Assembly (NCBI GenBank): GCA_964470555.1
Contig: CAYYDG010000013.1
Location: forward strand, 76,619-140,618
DNA length: 64,000 bases
DNA from: RBC074 sp964470555
GTDB taxonomy: Bacteria > Acidobacteriota > Blastocatellia > RBC074
Direction of reading: 5' to 3'
Made by a program: the position numbers and the translations under genes. Below, in pieces: positions 15,352-24,786 of the stretch. The stretch's first letter is position 1. Each line of letters starts with the position of its first letter. The notes under the pieces are model-generated. The model saw only the letters and a program-made list of their open reading frames with translations, did not search any database and was not told the origin of the DNA.

Positions 15352-17733
15352 ATGTGCTCGATCAAACAGGTAGTTTGTCTGGCCGCGTTTGGCATTTTGT
15401 TATTGGGCATTTCCGCTGCTTCCCAACAGTCGGCGGAGCAATTGCTGCGACAGGCGCGCGCGGAATTCGACCAACGTAATTTTGCCGAAGCTGCCGTCAA
15501 TGCTCGCCGTGCGCGCGAAGCCGATCCGAAATTGGTCGAAGCCTGGAAACTCGGCGGACTGTCGTTGCAACTGACGCAACAGTACGAACAGGCTGAGCGC
15601 GTGTTTGAAGACGCGCTGAAGTTTTTTCCCAACGATGCCGAGTTGTGGTTTTATCTGTCGCGCGTGCAGTTTCTGCAATCTTCGCTGGCGAAGTCTGCGG
15701 TTTCGGCCAAACGCGCAATTGAACTGAAACCTGATTCTGCGGACGCGCATACACAATTGGCGATGACGTTGGATGCGTTGAACGAAGTCGAAGCCGCCCT
15801 GACGAATTACCGCCGAGCGATGGAACTCTGCCGCCAGCAAAAACGAATCCAGCCGGTGACGTTTCTTTACGCCAGCCAACTGCTTCTCAAGCTCGGACAG
15901 TTGAACGAGGCAGCGAATGCGATTTCCGAAATCATCGCGGTTGATCCGAAATCCAGCCAGTCGCTTGCGCTGCGTGGCCTGGCTTACGAAAGGCTAGGGA
16001 AGTTGGCCGAAGCCGAAAAGGATTACCGGCAAGCGGTGGCAATTGATGGCAACCCGACGGCAAAGGCTGCGCTGGAACGATTGAAAGCAGGTGTGGCTGT
16101 GACAGGGGGACGGAGAGACGGAGAGATGGAGAGACGGAGCGACGGGGTGAAATTCAAGGATGTGGCGAAAGAAGCCGGATTGAATTTTACTTTGCGGAAT
16201 TCAGCTTCGACACGAAAGTATCAGGTGGAAACGATGACTGGCGGTGTGGCGGTGATTGATTTCGACGGCGACGGTTGGGAAGACATTTATTTCGTCAACG
16301 GCGCCGAATTGCCCGCGATGAAAAAATCGTCGCCGCAGTTTTGGAATCGTTTGTTTCGTAACAACCGGCGAGGTGCTTTTGAGGACTTGACGGAAAAAGC
16401 CGGAGTTGCTGGCGCAGGCTTTTCGATGGGCGTTGCCGTGGCCGATTACGACAACGATGGTGACGCGGATATTTTCGTCGCCGGGGTTCATCACAACATT
16501 CTGTATCGCAACGACGGCGGACGGTTCAGCGACGTGACGGCGAAAGCTGGATTGACGAACACCAAATTCTGGTCGGTGGCCGCGGCCTGGTTCGATTACG
16601 ACAACGATGGCGACTTGGACTTGTTTGTCGCCAATTACTGCAAATGGCATCTGGACGCCGATCCTTACTGTGGCGCAATGAAAGAAGGTTGGCGCACATA
16701 TTGCTTCCCTGACAAATACGAAGGCTTGCCGAACCAGCTTTTTCGCAACAACGGCGACGGCACGTTCACGGACGTTTCCGCGTCGAGCGGCATCGGCAAA
16801 CACATCGGCAAAGGCATGGGTGTTGCCGTGGCCGATTACGACGACGACGGTTTGATGGACGTGTTTGTCGCCAACGACACGCTGCCGAATTTTTTGTTTC
16901 GCAACCTCGGCAATGGGAAGTTTGATGAAGTCGCTTTACAGGCAGGCGTGGCGGTCAACGATAGCGGTCGTCCGGTTTCCAGCATGGGAGTGGATTTCCG
17001 CGATTACGACAACGACGGGCGGCCTGATTTGATTTTCTCCGCGCTGGAAGGCGAAACCTTTCCGCTGTTTCGCAATCTGGGCAAGGGATTTTTCGGCGAC
17101 GTGACCTGGTCGAGCGGCGTTGGCGCGGCGACTGTCAAACGCAGCGGCTGGAGCCTGGGGCTTTTGGATTTCAACAATGACGGGTGGAAGGATGTGTTTG
17201 TCGCCAATGCGCACGTCAACGACAACATTGAACTTTACAACGAACAAACCTATCGCCAGTCGAACAGCTTGCTGATAAATCTGGGCAACGGCAATTTCAA
17301 CGATGTGACATCATCGGTTGGCGCTGAGTTTCAAACTCGCCGGGCGCATCGCGGAGCGGCATTTGCGGATTTCGACAACGATGGAAAAGTTGACGCGGTG
17401 ACGACTTCGTTGAACGAAGCGGCGGAATTTTGGCGAAATGAATCGCCGGGCGAAAATCATTGGTTGAAGTTGAAGCTGATAGGCGCGCGCAGCAATCGCG
17501 ACGGCATCGGCGCAAAGATCAAATTGGTGACTGCCGACGGCAAAACGCAATTCAATCACGCGACGACGAGCGTCGGTTACGCTTCATCCAGCAGCCGTAT
17601 TGTTCATTTTGGGTTGGGGAAAGAAAGTTCAGTGAAGTTGATCGAAATTCGCTGGCCAAGTGGCGTTCTGCAAAATTTGCGTGACGTAAAACCAGATCAG
17701 CTTGTCGAAGTCAGAGAAACATCCGCCAGGTAA
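15352..17733 (+). CDS. Exported TPR / FG-GAP / ASPIC-UnbV protein (CRTAC1-like)
   Basis: This 793-residue protein starts four bases after the hutH stop. It has an N-terminal hydrophobic signal (VVCLAAFGILLLGISAASQQ) and about 230 residues of TPR helices (LIEAWKLGG-like repeats, ALRGLAYERLGKLAEAEKDY). A linker is encoded by an octamer repeat. Then follow many VCBS/FG-GAP blades with Ca-binding-like loops (DFDGDGWEDIYFVNG, DYDNDGDADIFVAG, DYDNDGRPDLIF), and finally an ASPIC/UnbV domain (SNRDGIGAKIKLV, GYASSSSRIVHFGLG, IEIRWPSGVLQ). Such proteins are abundant in Acidobacteriota and are thought to act at the surface or in the periplasm in adhesion or carbohydrate handling. The precise role is unknown. 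It is convergent with the large receptor gene. Confidence 0.88.
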   Translation: MCSIKQVVCLAAFGILLLGISAASQQSAEQLLRQARAEFDQRNFAEAAVNARRAREADPKLVEAWKLGGLSLQLTQQYEQAERVFEDALKFFPNDAELWFYLSRVQFLQSSLAKSAVSAKRAIELKPDSADAHTQLAMTLDALNEVEAALTNYRRAMELCRQQKRIQPVTFLYASQLLLKLGQLNEAANAISEIIAVDPKSSQSLALRGLAYERLGKLAEAEKDYRQAVAIDGNPTAKAALERLKAGVAVTGGRRDGEMERRSDGVKFKDVAKEAGLNFTLRNSASTRKYQVETMTGGVAVIDFDGDGWEDIYFVNGAELPAMKKSSPQFWNRLFRNNRRGAFEDLTEKAGVAGAGFSMGVAVADYDNDGDADIFVAGVHHNILYRNDGGRFSDVTAKAGLTNTKFWSVAAAWFDYDNDGDLDLFVANYCKWHLDADPYCGAMKEGWRTYCFPDKYEGLPNQLFRNNGDGTFTDVSASSGIGKHIGKGMGVAVADYDDDGLMDVFVANDTLPNFLFRNLGNGKFDEVALQAGVAVNDSGRPVSSMGVDFRDYDNDGRPDLIFSALEGETFPLFRNLGKGFFGDVTWSSGVGAATVKRSGWSLGLLDFNNDGWKDVFVANAHVNDNIELYNEQTYRQSNSLLINLGNGNFNDVTSSVGAEFQTRRAHRGAAFADFDNDGKVDAVTTSLNEAAEFWRNESPGENHWLKLKLIGARSNRDGIGAKIKLVTADGKTQFNHATTSVGYASSSSRIVHFGLGKESSVKLIEIRWPSGVLQNLRDVKPDQLVEVRETSAR
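16109..16148 (+). repeat. In-frame octamer repeat inside the CRTAC1-like gene
   Basis: Five tandem octamers: GACGGAGA, GACGGAGA, GATGGAGA, GACGGAGC, GACGGGGT. They encode the linker GRRDGEMERRSDG between TPR and FG-GAP parts. The unit is not a multiple of three, so losing or gaining one copy would shift the frame. Confidence 0.9.
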
Positions 17734-17738
17734 TACAA

Positions 17739-17779
17739 AAATGGGCGCAAAGAATCTTGATGAATCTTTGCGCCCATTT
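17739..17779. terminator. Bidirectional terminator hairpin
   Basis: A 15-bp perfect stem (AAATGGGCGCAAAGA at 17739-17753, complement at 17765-17779) with an 11-base loop, with A and T residues at the base. It lies between two convergent genes and can serve both. Confidence 0.9.
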
Positions 17780-17803
17780 GTGTGCTTCGTGGAGAGAAGC
17801 TGT

Positions 17804-20800
17804 TTAGAAGATGATCTTTCCGGCCAACTGAATATGGCGCGGGTAAGCGACGGCGGTGTTGCCAGCATTGCGCGGGAACAGGCTGCCGAAGTTGCGATCA
17901 TCCGGGTTGTTGGTGAAATGGTGAACGCCATACGAGTAAGTGTTCGTGAAGTTGAACATCTCGACGCGGAATTGGAAGCCGATCTTTTCGGTGATCTTCG
18001 TCATTTTGTTGAACGACAAATCGGCGGAGGGCGGCGAATGCAGCCGAACGGTCGAGCTGCGGAACGAAGTGAAGCGCGGGGCGAAATTCGGCACGCGAAT
18101 CATGTCAACGTTTGCCAGCGAACAGCCTTCCAGATTGGCGCTGAAGCTTTGCAATGCCAGTGTGCCGTTGTCGAGCATGCGCGCAGCGCAAACCGAACGC
18201 ACGGCAGGGTTGGCTCTGTCCGGGTAAGTGCGGAAAGCCCAGACCTGATCCGAACCTTTCCAGTCTATGTTTTTCAAGTAAGCGTCGGGGTTGATCCACA
18301 TGATGTTGCCATTCAAATCCCAGGGACGGCCTGATTGCCATTGCATAATCAGGCTGGATTGCCATCCGCTGAAAATCTTGCTCAGAAATCCATTGCTGAA
18401 GTTGAGCAGTTTCTGGCCTTCGCCGAATGGCAACTGATAGACCATTCCCGCCGTGAATCGGTGCGGGCGATCCGCCAAATAGAGGCCACGTTGTGTGATT
18501 CCTCTTTGCAAATCGTTGAATCCCCACTCTTCGATCTGCTTGGAGAAGGTGTAGGTCGAAGTGATGTTCAATCCGCGGGTGGCGCGTTTTTCAAACGTCA
18601 CCTGCACCGAGTTGTAATCAATGCGGCCGTCGTTGCGCGTCACTTCTGTGAATGCGGGGAAGTGCGGGTATGGACGCGCAAGTTGGAAGCGCGACAGACC
18701 GGTCGCCGTAAAGTGGTTGGTTCCAGCAAACGGAGCCAGGCCACGGAAGGGGTTGGGTAGCTGCTCATTGCAGAACACCGGATTGCCGCCTTCCAGCGGA
18801 TTGCATTTTTGACGGAACGCCAAATCCGGTTCGTTGAATGGGCGAGTGGTTTGCAATTTCAACGTTCGATTTCCGACATAAGAAATTTCCAGTTTCGATT
18901 CCCAGGGCAATTGATACTGGAATCCCAGCGAAAACTGATGAACGTACGGAACCTGGAATTGCGGATTGACGAAGTTGAACCCGCGTCCGAGGAAAGTTGA
19001 TGCTCCGCCAGATGCTCCGGGCGGCTTGGCAATGCCTGATGGAAAGGGATTGCTCAGAATGTCCCCAATCGGCGTTCGCCCACCGTCATTTGAATTGATG
19101 ATCGGCGTGCTGATCGAGAATCCGTTGAATTGCATGTAATCGTTGTTGGGGTTGACGAAATACAACCCCCAACCGCCGCGCATGACCAGTTTGTCTTTCA
19201 GCAGATAGGCGAAGCCGAGTCGCGGTTGCACATTGTTCCAATCAATGTCCGCCGCGATGCGCGGAATGTCGCCTACGCCAGCGAAATTCAGTCCGCCTTT
19301 GAGCTGCGGGAGATCTGGAAACTGAGTGCGATTAATCAATGAGTTTGCCGGATTGGTGACATTTGGGTCGAAACCGCGATTCAAACGATCATACCGTTCG
19401 TTTGGCGCGACATTGACATCCCAGCGTACGCCCAAATTGATCGTCAGCCGACGGTTGAACTTCCAATCGTTCTGGAACCACGGCGCGTAATACTTGCCGA
19501 GCGTAGTCGGAAAAAGGTTGAAATCCGATTGGCCGCCGACATAACCGAGCAGGAACGAAGCGATGGAATCGCCGCTGTTCGGGTCGCCTTGATCGAAACG
19601 CGCCTGAGTGAATCCGCGCGTGCCGGTAATCAGAAACGGACTGCCTTCGTTGCGTGTGATGAATTGCGTCCAGCGCATATCCACGCCAGCGCGCCAGGTT
19701 TGCGAGCCGCGAATCCAGGTGATGCTGGGGTGCGAAGCGATGGTGTTGGTGATGTTGTTGCCGCGAAACCGTCCCAGCGCGTTGTAATCGGCAAACGTAT
19801 AACGTCCGAAAGACGTAATGCCGGGAACCTGACTGACCAGGCTGGGTGAAAAACCAAGCGTGGTTTTGTCGAATCCGATGTTGCCTTCACCGAAACCGTC
19901 TTCGATAAAGCGGTTGAACGAAGCTCGGAAGTTGAAAATAAATGTCGGCGAGAAAGTCGCCAGATGGTCAACCACAAAAGCGTCGTTGATGCGTTTGAAC
20001 GGTTGTTGACCATCTTGTCCGGGACCGCTGAACACGCCGTTGGTGTTGCGATCTTCCGTGCGGTCGTTTTGGGCGAAGCGGACGTACATCCGATGTCTCT
20101 CGTTGAACTGCTGGTCAATTTTGAAAACATAGTTGAAGAAAGCGTCCGTCGCCGGAATTGGCAGGAACAGATTGCTGCGGGCATATCCCGCCACCGGATC
20201 GCTGCGGTTGGCTTTGGGTTGAAAACCCAGAATCTTTTTCGCAATCGGGTTGATGCGATTGGCCGGAATGATGTTGTTGGGGAACGGATCGCGCCGCCAT
20301 CCACCGGGCGCTGTGGAATCCGCGCGACCGGTCAAAGGATCGTAAATGATGATCGGGCGTCCGGCTCCATCTACCAACTTGCTGAAATCTCCGTCCAGCA
20401 TTTCCGGCATCGGCACCGACAGGACAAGCGGCGAAGGAACGCCTTCGCGGTAACCTTCATAGTTGAACATAAAGAAGGTTTTGTCTTTGCCGTTGTACAG
20501 CCAGGGAATGTAAACCGGACCTTCGACCTGGAAACCATATTGATCGAGCCAGTGTTTGGGCCTGGGGCGATTGGTGGCATTGAGCCGGAAATCATTGGCG
20601 TCCAGCCATTCCCGGCGCATGAATTCGTAGATCGAACCATGAAAAGCGTTGGTTCCGCTTTTCAGGTTGACGTTGATGATGCCGCCCGTCGTTTTGCCGT
20701 ACTGAGCGTCATAAGTGTTCGTCATGATCTTGAAATCCTGCACCGAATCCACCGGTGGCACATAAGCGATGTTGTTGCTGCCCGCTTGTCCGTTGTTGGG

Positions 20801-21403
20801 AGCGCCGTCCAGCAGGAATTCGTTGCCGCGTATCTGGCTGCCGTTGATCGTCCAATCAGCGATGGCGCCGTTGTCGAAGGGGCGTTGCCAGATCGAGGCT
20901 CCGTAAAAATTCACGCCGGCTGTCAACACGCCAAGCATGAAGGGATTGCGCGCATTGAGCGGCAGTTCGACGACTTTCTGGCGGTCAATGACGCCGCCGC
21001 GATCCGCCGTGGCGGTTTCAATGACGGCTGCTTCGCCGGTGATAGTCACGCTGTCGCTGACGTTGCCGGGTTCAAGCGAAAAGTCGAATGTCGCTGCCTG
21101 CGAAATAACAAGCTCGATGTTGTCTCGAGTGGCTTTTTTGAAGCCTGTGGCTTCGACTGTAATCGAATAAGCGCCGGGGCGCAGGAAAGGGACTCTGTAA
21201 TTGCCTTCGCTGTTTGTGGTCGCAGTTGAAACTTCGTTGGTGCCTATGTTTTTAACTGAGACTTGCGCGTTGGGGATTGCCGCTCGATTGGCGTCAGTGA
21301 TGCGACCGGTGACGGTCGCTCGGAAATCCTGAGCCAAGCCCGAAGTTGCAAGTAACAATAAGCTGAAAACCAGATGAGTCGAGAGTCGGAACGTTCTGGC
21401 CAT
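17804..21403 (-). CDS. TonB-dependent receptor, Oar-like, with carboxypeptidase-regulatory domain
   Basis: The 1199-residue outer-membrane protein has a signal peptide (STHLVFSLLLLATSGLAQ) and an N-terminal beta-sandwich CarboxypepD-reg domain (residues ~25-110, VTGRITDANRAAIPNAQVSV). A plug domain follows with VVELPLNARNPFMLGVL and SGTNAFHGSIYEFMR, then a long beta-barrel ending in aromatic IIF. This architecture is greatly expanded in Acidobacteriota and is usually assigned to uptake of large or complex substrates; the ligand here is unknown. The longer open frame to 21535 is rejected because GAGGT lies before the ATG at 21403 and the signal peptide starts there. Confidence 0.93.
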   Translation of the reverse strand: MARTFRLSTHLVFSLLLLATSGLAQDFRATVTGRITDANRAAIPNAQVSVKNIGTNEVSTATTNSEGNYRVPFLRPGAYSITVEATGFKKATRDNIELVISQAATFDFSLEPGNVSDSVTITGEAAVIETATADRGGVIDRQKVVELPLNARNPFMLGVLTAGVNFYGASIWQRPFDNGAIADWTINGSQIRGNEFLLDGAPNNGQAGSNNIAYVPPVDSVQDFKIMTNTYDAQYGKTTGGIINVNLKSGTNAFHGSIYEFMRREWLDANDFRLNATNRPRPKHWLDQYGFQVEGPVYIPWLYNGKDKTFFMFNYEGYREGVPSPLVLSVPMPEMLDGDFSKLVDGAGRPIIIYDPLTGRADSTAPGGWRRDPFPNNIIPANRINPIAKKILGFQPKANRSDPVAGYARSNLFLPIPATDAFFNYVFKIDQQFNERHRMYVRFAQNDRTEDRNTNGVFSGPGQDGQQPFKRINDAFVVDHLATFSPTFIFNFRASFNRFIEDGFGEGNIGFDKTTLGFSPSLVSQVPGITSFGRYTFADYNALGRFRGNNITNTIASHPSITWIRGSQTWRAGVDMRWTQFITRNEGSPFLITGTRGFTQARFDQGDPNSGDSIASFLLGYVGGQSDFNLFPTTLGKYYAPWFQNDWKFNRRLTINLGVRWDVNVAPNERYDRLNRGFDPNVTNPANSLINRTQFPDLPQLKGGLNFAGVGDIPRIAADIDWNNVQPRLGFAYLLKDKLVMRGGWGLYFVNPNNDYMQFNGFSISTPIINSNDGGRTPIGDILSNPFPSGIAKPPGASGGASTFLGRGFNFVNPQFQVPYVHQFSLGFQYQLPWESKLEISYVGNRTLKLQTTRPFNEPDLAFRQKCNPLEGGNPVFCNEQLPNPFRGLAPFAGTNHFTATGLSRFQLARPYPHFPAFTEVTRNDGRIDYNSVQVTFEKRATRGLNITSTYTFSKQIEEWGFNDLQRGITQRGLYLADRPHRFTAGMVYQLPFGEGQKLLNFSNGFLSKIFSGWQSSLIMQWQSGRPWDLNGNIMWINPDAYLKNIDWKGSDQVWAFRTYPDRANPAVRSVCAARMLDNGTLALQSFSANLEGCSLANVDMIRVPNFAPRFTSFRSSTVRLHSPPSADLSFNKMTKITEKIGFQFRVEMFNFTNTYSYGVHHFTNNPDDRNFGSLFPRNAGNTAVAYPRHIQLAGKIIF

Positions 21404-21724
21404 GGGTAACCTCACTTTGATCGGGGCGATTGATTCGCCACTGAGTTTATGGAAAACCGGAGTATGGGACTCGCGGTAGCGGAATACCCCACAGGTCTGA
21501 CTGTGGGGGGCAAAACAAAAAACACAGTGAATCAAAATTTGGATCAGAAAAGCTCAGGTTATGAGTTAGTGGTAAAACCACTTTTTGGCAGGCGGATTAT
21601 GTTTCGAGATGGTTATACCGTCAAGCAATGCGATGACAGATCAGAAAAAATCTGAAGTTTGAGTGGTTTTGGCGAGTTTGGTGGATCAAGCTCGCCAAAT
21701 CCATTCGTCATTGACGGTGAAAGT
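21404..21724. other. Intergenic region with two hairpins
   Basis: Holds the upstream region of the receptor gene. A perfect 8-bp stem CCCCACAG/CTGTGGGG (21487-21494 with 21501-21508) and a second hairpin TGGCGAG/CTCGCCA (about 21672-21697) are visible. The second could terminate the small membrane protein gene on the minus strand. No gene is seen. Confidence 0.5.
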
Positions 21725-22102
21725 TTAATTGCCGCCTTTTTTCCGTTTCTGGACGGATTTGGTGGAGTGAGTAGCGGGCAACTCGGATTGTTTATTGGCA
21801 GCCGAAACTGCCGATGGCGAGACCTGGGCAATGACGCCCAAACTGGAAAGTCCAAATCCGACCAGAGTCAGAATGGCCAGGAACATCGCCACAAAAACGG
21901 CAAAGCTGAACAAGCCTTGAAGAACGCGAACAGGGTTTGCGTTTCGATACGATTTCGCATCGAAACTCGATGTTTGACGGTTCAGAAATGCCTGATACCG
22001 GGCGTGTGAGCCGGACACCCCTGCCCGGTCATCAGCCGTGATTTCGCGCGCAACTTCCTGATCGGTTGCGCCGGATAAAATGGACAATGGTTGTGATTTC
22101 AT
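21725..22102 (-). CDS. Small single-pass membrane protein, unknown function
   Basis: 125 residues: a polar N-terminal half (ATDQEVAREITADDRAGVSG), one strongly hydrophobic segment of about 30 residues (GLFSFAVFVAMFLAILTLVG), and a basic tail ending KRKKGGN. No family recognised. The ATG at 22102 has GGAGG upstream (rejecting the longer frame to 22204). Divergent from the protease gene at 22616. Confidence 0.65.
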   Translation of the reverse strand: MKSQPLSILSGATDQEVAREITADDRAGVSGSHARYQAFLNRQTSSFDAKSYRNANPVRVLQGLFSFAVFVAMFLAILTLVGFGLSSLGVIAQVSPSAVSAANKQSELPATHSTKSVQKRKKGGN

Positions 22103-22615
22103 CTCAAGCCTCCTTCCTGACATGACTAGGGAACAGAACGGAATAAACCCACGAGCAACTTGAAGACACACTGCGGGGCAAGATCGGGGCGCAAGATGGG
22201 GCACAGGAGCCGAATGCGAGGTTTGGGGCTTAAAGTCGCTGGCTTCAGATCATCGCGTGGATGCGCAATGAAAAATTGTTCAGTTGGTTTTCAAAAGTCT
22301 CAGGATGCGTGTGTGTGAATGTGTCAAATGGCTGTCAAAAGTGGAGCAATAACTTCGCCTGACTGTTTGTCGCCAGAAACCACTTTTGGTTGTTGAGATG
22401 CTTTTTCATTCAGGGGGAATTGCTGTAATTGACGGGCGGATAATAAAAAGGCTTTGCCGGTCTGTCAATCTTTGTTCGGCTCTGACTGGTTTTGTCGAGC
22501 GATTGATGGAATTCAGCAGGGCGGTTTGCATCCTGGAGGCTTTGAATTAGTATGCGGTCTCGCCTTGGAATCCCTTCCGCAAAAAAGACTGATCACAAGT
22601 TGGAGGTTTTCAGCA
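22103..22615. other. Divergent intergenic region, no gene seen
   Basis: 513 bases between divergent genes. A short G-rich tandem run occurs at 22171-22203 (GGGGCAAGATC, GGGGCGCAAGAT, GGGGCAC). No convincing -35/-10 pair or named RNA was found. The frame open into the protease gene from 22454 reads unlike a protein N-terminus. Confidence 0.4.
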
Positions 22616-24265
22616 GTGAGAACACATTGGCATCGGTTTTCGCTTTTTTTCCTGACAGTTGTGTTGTTGGTTGGTTTGTCGGCATTGCGACCGCAGGCGG
22701 TCACCAATGAACGTCTGGCTCAGGGAAAGCTCGCGCGCGATTACATTCAGGCCATGGAGTTGGTGCGCGAAAATTACGTGCAGGAAGTGGATTACGAAAT
22801 GCTGACGACGGCGGCCATTTCCGGCATGTTGCGCGTGCTCGATCCGCACTCGAATTTTTACGACCGAAAAGCATTTGAAGAAATGCGTATGGAACAGCGC
22901 AGCCAGTATTTCGGCATCGGCGCTTCCATTCAATCGCGGCATCGCGGCGTGTACATCATGGAAACGTTCAAAGACACGCCCGCCGCTCGCGCCGGATTGC
23001 GATACGGAGACCAGATCATCAAGGTTGACGGCGAAAGCACCGAAACCTGGAATTCAGACAAAGTCCGCGATCATTTGCGCGGCGAACTCGGAACCGAAGT
23101 CAAAGTCACCGTTCTGCGCGAAGGCGCTCCGCAACCGCTGACGGTCACGCTGGAACGCGCCGCCGTGGATTTGCCCTCCATTTCCAGCCATTACCTGGTC
23201 AAACCCGGTGTCGGATACATTGCGCTTTCGCGCGGTTTTCATTCGACGACCAGCGACGAACTGAGCACGGCGATCAACAATCTGAAAGAGCAGGGAATGA
23301 ACCAACTGGTTCTGGATTTGCGCGGCAATCCCGGAGGCTTTCTGGATCAGGCGATTCGCGTCGCCGACAAATTTCTGCAACGTGGACAAGTCGTCGTTTC
23401 CGTCCGCAGCCGCGAAGGCAAAGCAGGCGACAGGGATTGGACTGCCGAATCCGGTTCGCCTGAAACATTTCCGCTGGTTGTGCTGATTGACGACGGTTCG
23501 GCGTCGGCTTCGGAAATCGTCGCCGGAGCGATTCAAGATCACGACCGAGCTTTGATCGTCGGCGAACCGAGTTTTGGCAAAGGCCTGGTGCAGACAATTT
23601 ATCCGCTTTCGGGCGGAACCGGATTGACGCTGACGACTGCACGCTATCTCACGCCGAGCGGGCGATTGATCCAACGCGATTATTCCAGCGGCTCGATTTA
23701 CGAATACCATTTTCGCCGCTCGGCCAACGGCGATGTGAAACAGGAAGACAGAACCAAAAGCCAGATGCGCCGCACTTCGCTCGGACGACCGGTGTATGGC
23801 GGTGGCGGCATTGAGCCGGATGTCAAAATCGAACCGGGGACGATCAGCAACGAGCAGGCGGCCATTTGGACGACCGGGTTGTTTATGTTCGTTCGCAAAT
23901 TGATGGCAGGAGAAATTGCCGTGGCTCCGCAGTTCAAACGCTTCGCCATCGAATTCGATCATCAGCCACAATCAGGCGAGTTTCTCGTCAATGACGATAT
24001 TCTGAAAGCTTACCGCGAATTCATGAACGAATTCATCGCCCAGAATCAGTATTACGGATTGACCATGAAAATGGTGGACGATCATCTGGCCTGGTCGCGC
24101 GGCAAGATTCGGGAAGAAGTGTTGTTGGCCGCTTACGGCCTTGACACGCAACGACGCATGACCGCCGAAGAAGACGCGCAGCTTCAACGCGCGTTGTCCG
24201 AAATGAACAATTCCGCGCAGTTGGCAGACAAAGCGCGAAGAATGTCCAAAACGTCGAAGAAGTGA
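22616..24265 (+). CDS. S41 C-terminal-processing peptidase (CtpA/Prc type)
   Basis: The 549-residue product has an N-terminal membrane anchor or signal (FSLFFLTVVLLVGLSALRP), a helical region (LARDYIQAMELVRENYVQE), a PDZ domain (APRAGLRYGDQIIKVDGES-like segment, residues ~115-200) and the S41 core. The catalytic Ser297 is in GSASASEIVAGA and Lys322 in FGKG, 25 residues apart as in Prc and CtpA. It should act in the periplasm, trimming or degrading proteins from their C-termini. The start is taken as GTG at 22616 because GGAGG lies 9 bases upstream and the anchor follows directly. Confidence 0.92.
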   Translation: MRTHWHRFSLFFLTVVLLVGLSALRPQAVTNERLAQGKLARDYIQAMELVRENYVQEVDYEMLTTAAISGMLRVLDPHSNFYDRKAFEEMRMEQRSQYFGIGASIQSRHRGVYIMETFKDTPAARAGLRYGDQIIKVDGESTETWNSDKVRDHLRGELGTEVKVTVLREGAPQPLTVTLERAAVDLPSISSHYLVKPGVGYIALSRGFHSTTSDELSTAINNLKEQGMNQLVLDLRGNPGGFLDQAIRVADKFLQRGQVVVSVRSREGKAGDRDWTAESGSPETFPLVVLIDDGSASASEIVAGAIQDHDRALIVGEPSFGKGLVQTIYPLSGGTGLTLTTARYLTPSGRLIQRDYSSGSIYEYHFRRSANGDVKQEDRTKSQMRRTSLGRPVYGGGGIEPDVKIEPGTISNEQAAIWTTGLFMFVRKLMAGEIAVAPQFKRFAIEFDHQPQSGEFLVNDDILKAYREFMNEFIAQNQYYGLTMKMVDDHLAWSRGKIREEVLLAAYGLDTQRRMTAEEDAQLQRALSEMNNSAQLADKARRMSKTSKK

Positions 24266-24325
24266 GCGCCGCTTGCGATATGAAGTTGTTCCAAACGATC
24301 ATTGGGATACGAAAGGAAAGCGAAG

Positions 24326-24613
24326 ATGACTAACTGGCAATTGATTATCACCCTGGCAACATTGGTGTTCGCTATTTTCGGCGCGAACTGGCTGAATTTG
24401 CAGACGCTGAAAAGTTACATTGACGCTCGCTTTGATACTCTCAAGGCTGAAATCGCTACGTTGCGTGCGGAGGTTCAAGGCGGGCATAGCGAAGTGCGCG
24501 GAGACATCGCAGCTCATCGAGCTGAAACTCGTCATTTGGCTGAAAAGGTTGAACGTCTGGATCGGCAAATGGAAGCTTTTTATAAGCCAGTCTTGCCAGG
24601 AAGCGTGAAGTAA
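24326..24613 (+). CDS. Small membrane-anchored coiled-coil protein
   Basis: 95 residues: one N-terminal transmembrane helix (LIITLATLVFAIFGANWL), then a heptad-rich segment (YIDARFDTLKAEIATLRAEV, then AETRHLAEKVERLDRQMEAF) that predicts a coiled coil. The ATG at 24326 has AAAGGAAAG upstream. No enzymatic motif. It lies 60 bases downstream of the S41 peptidase and could be an accessory, but nothing else supports this. Confidence 0.7.
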   Translation: MTNWQLIITLATLVFAIFGANWLNLQTLKSYIDARFDTLKAEIATLRAEVQGGHSEVRGDIAAHRAETRHLAEKVERLDRQMEAFYKPVLPGSVK

Positions 24614-24786
24614 GCTGGAGCGCCTCTCAGTCTGACCAGCGCGGATTGTAAATCTTGTAAAAGGGTTTCTCGAAACCTTGCAATCCTCAGCCAAAAGCAC
24701 AAAATCCGAACTGACCGGGTTTTTCTGACGTACAGAAAATTCGCCAACCGTATTCCATTTTGATCAACCAATCAGGAGTCGAATGT

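Noticed and set aside
15352..21403. SusCD-like polysaccharide utilisation locus
   Set aside because: No SusD-like lipoprotein or glycoside hydrolase lies beside the receptor, and the neighbouring CRTAC1-like gene is convergent.
22454..22615. Longer N-terminus of the S41 peptidase
   Set aside because: Cys/Gly-rich unconserved-looking residues before a proper membrane anchor; GTG at 22616 has a good ribosome-binding site.
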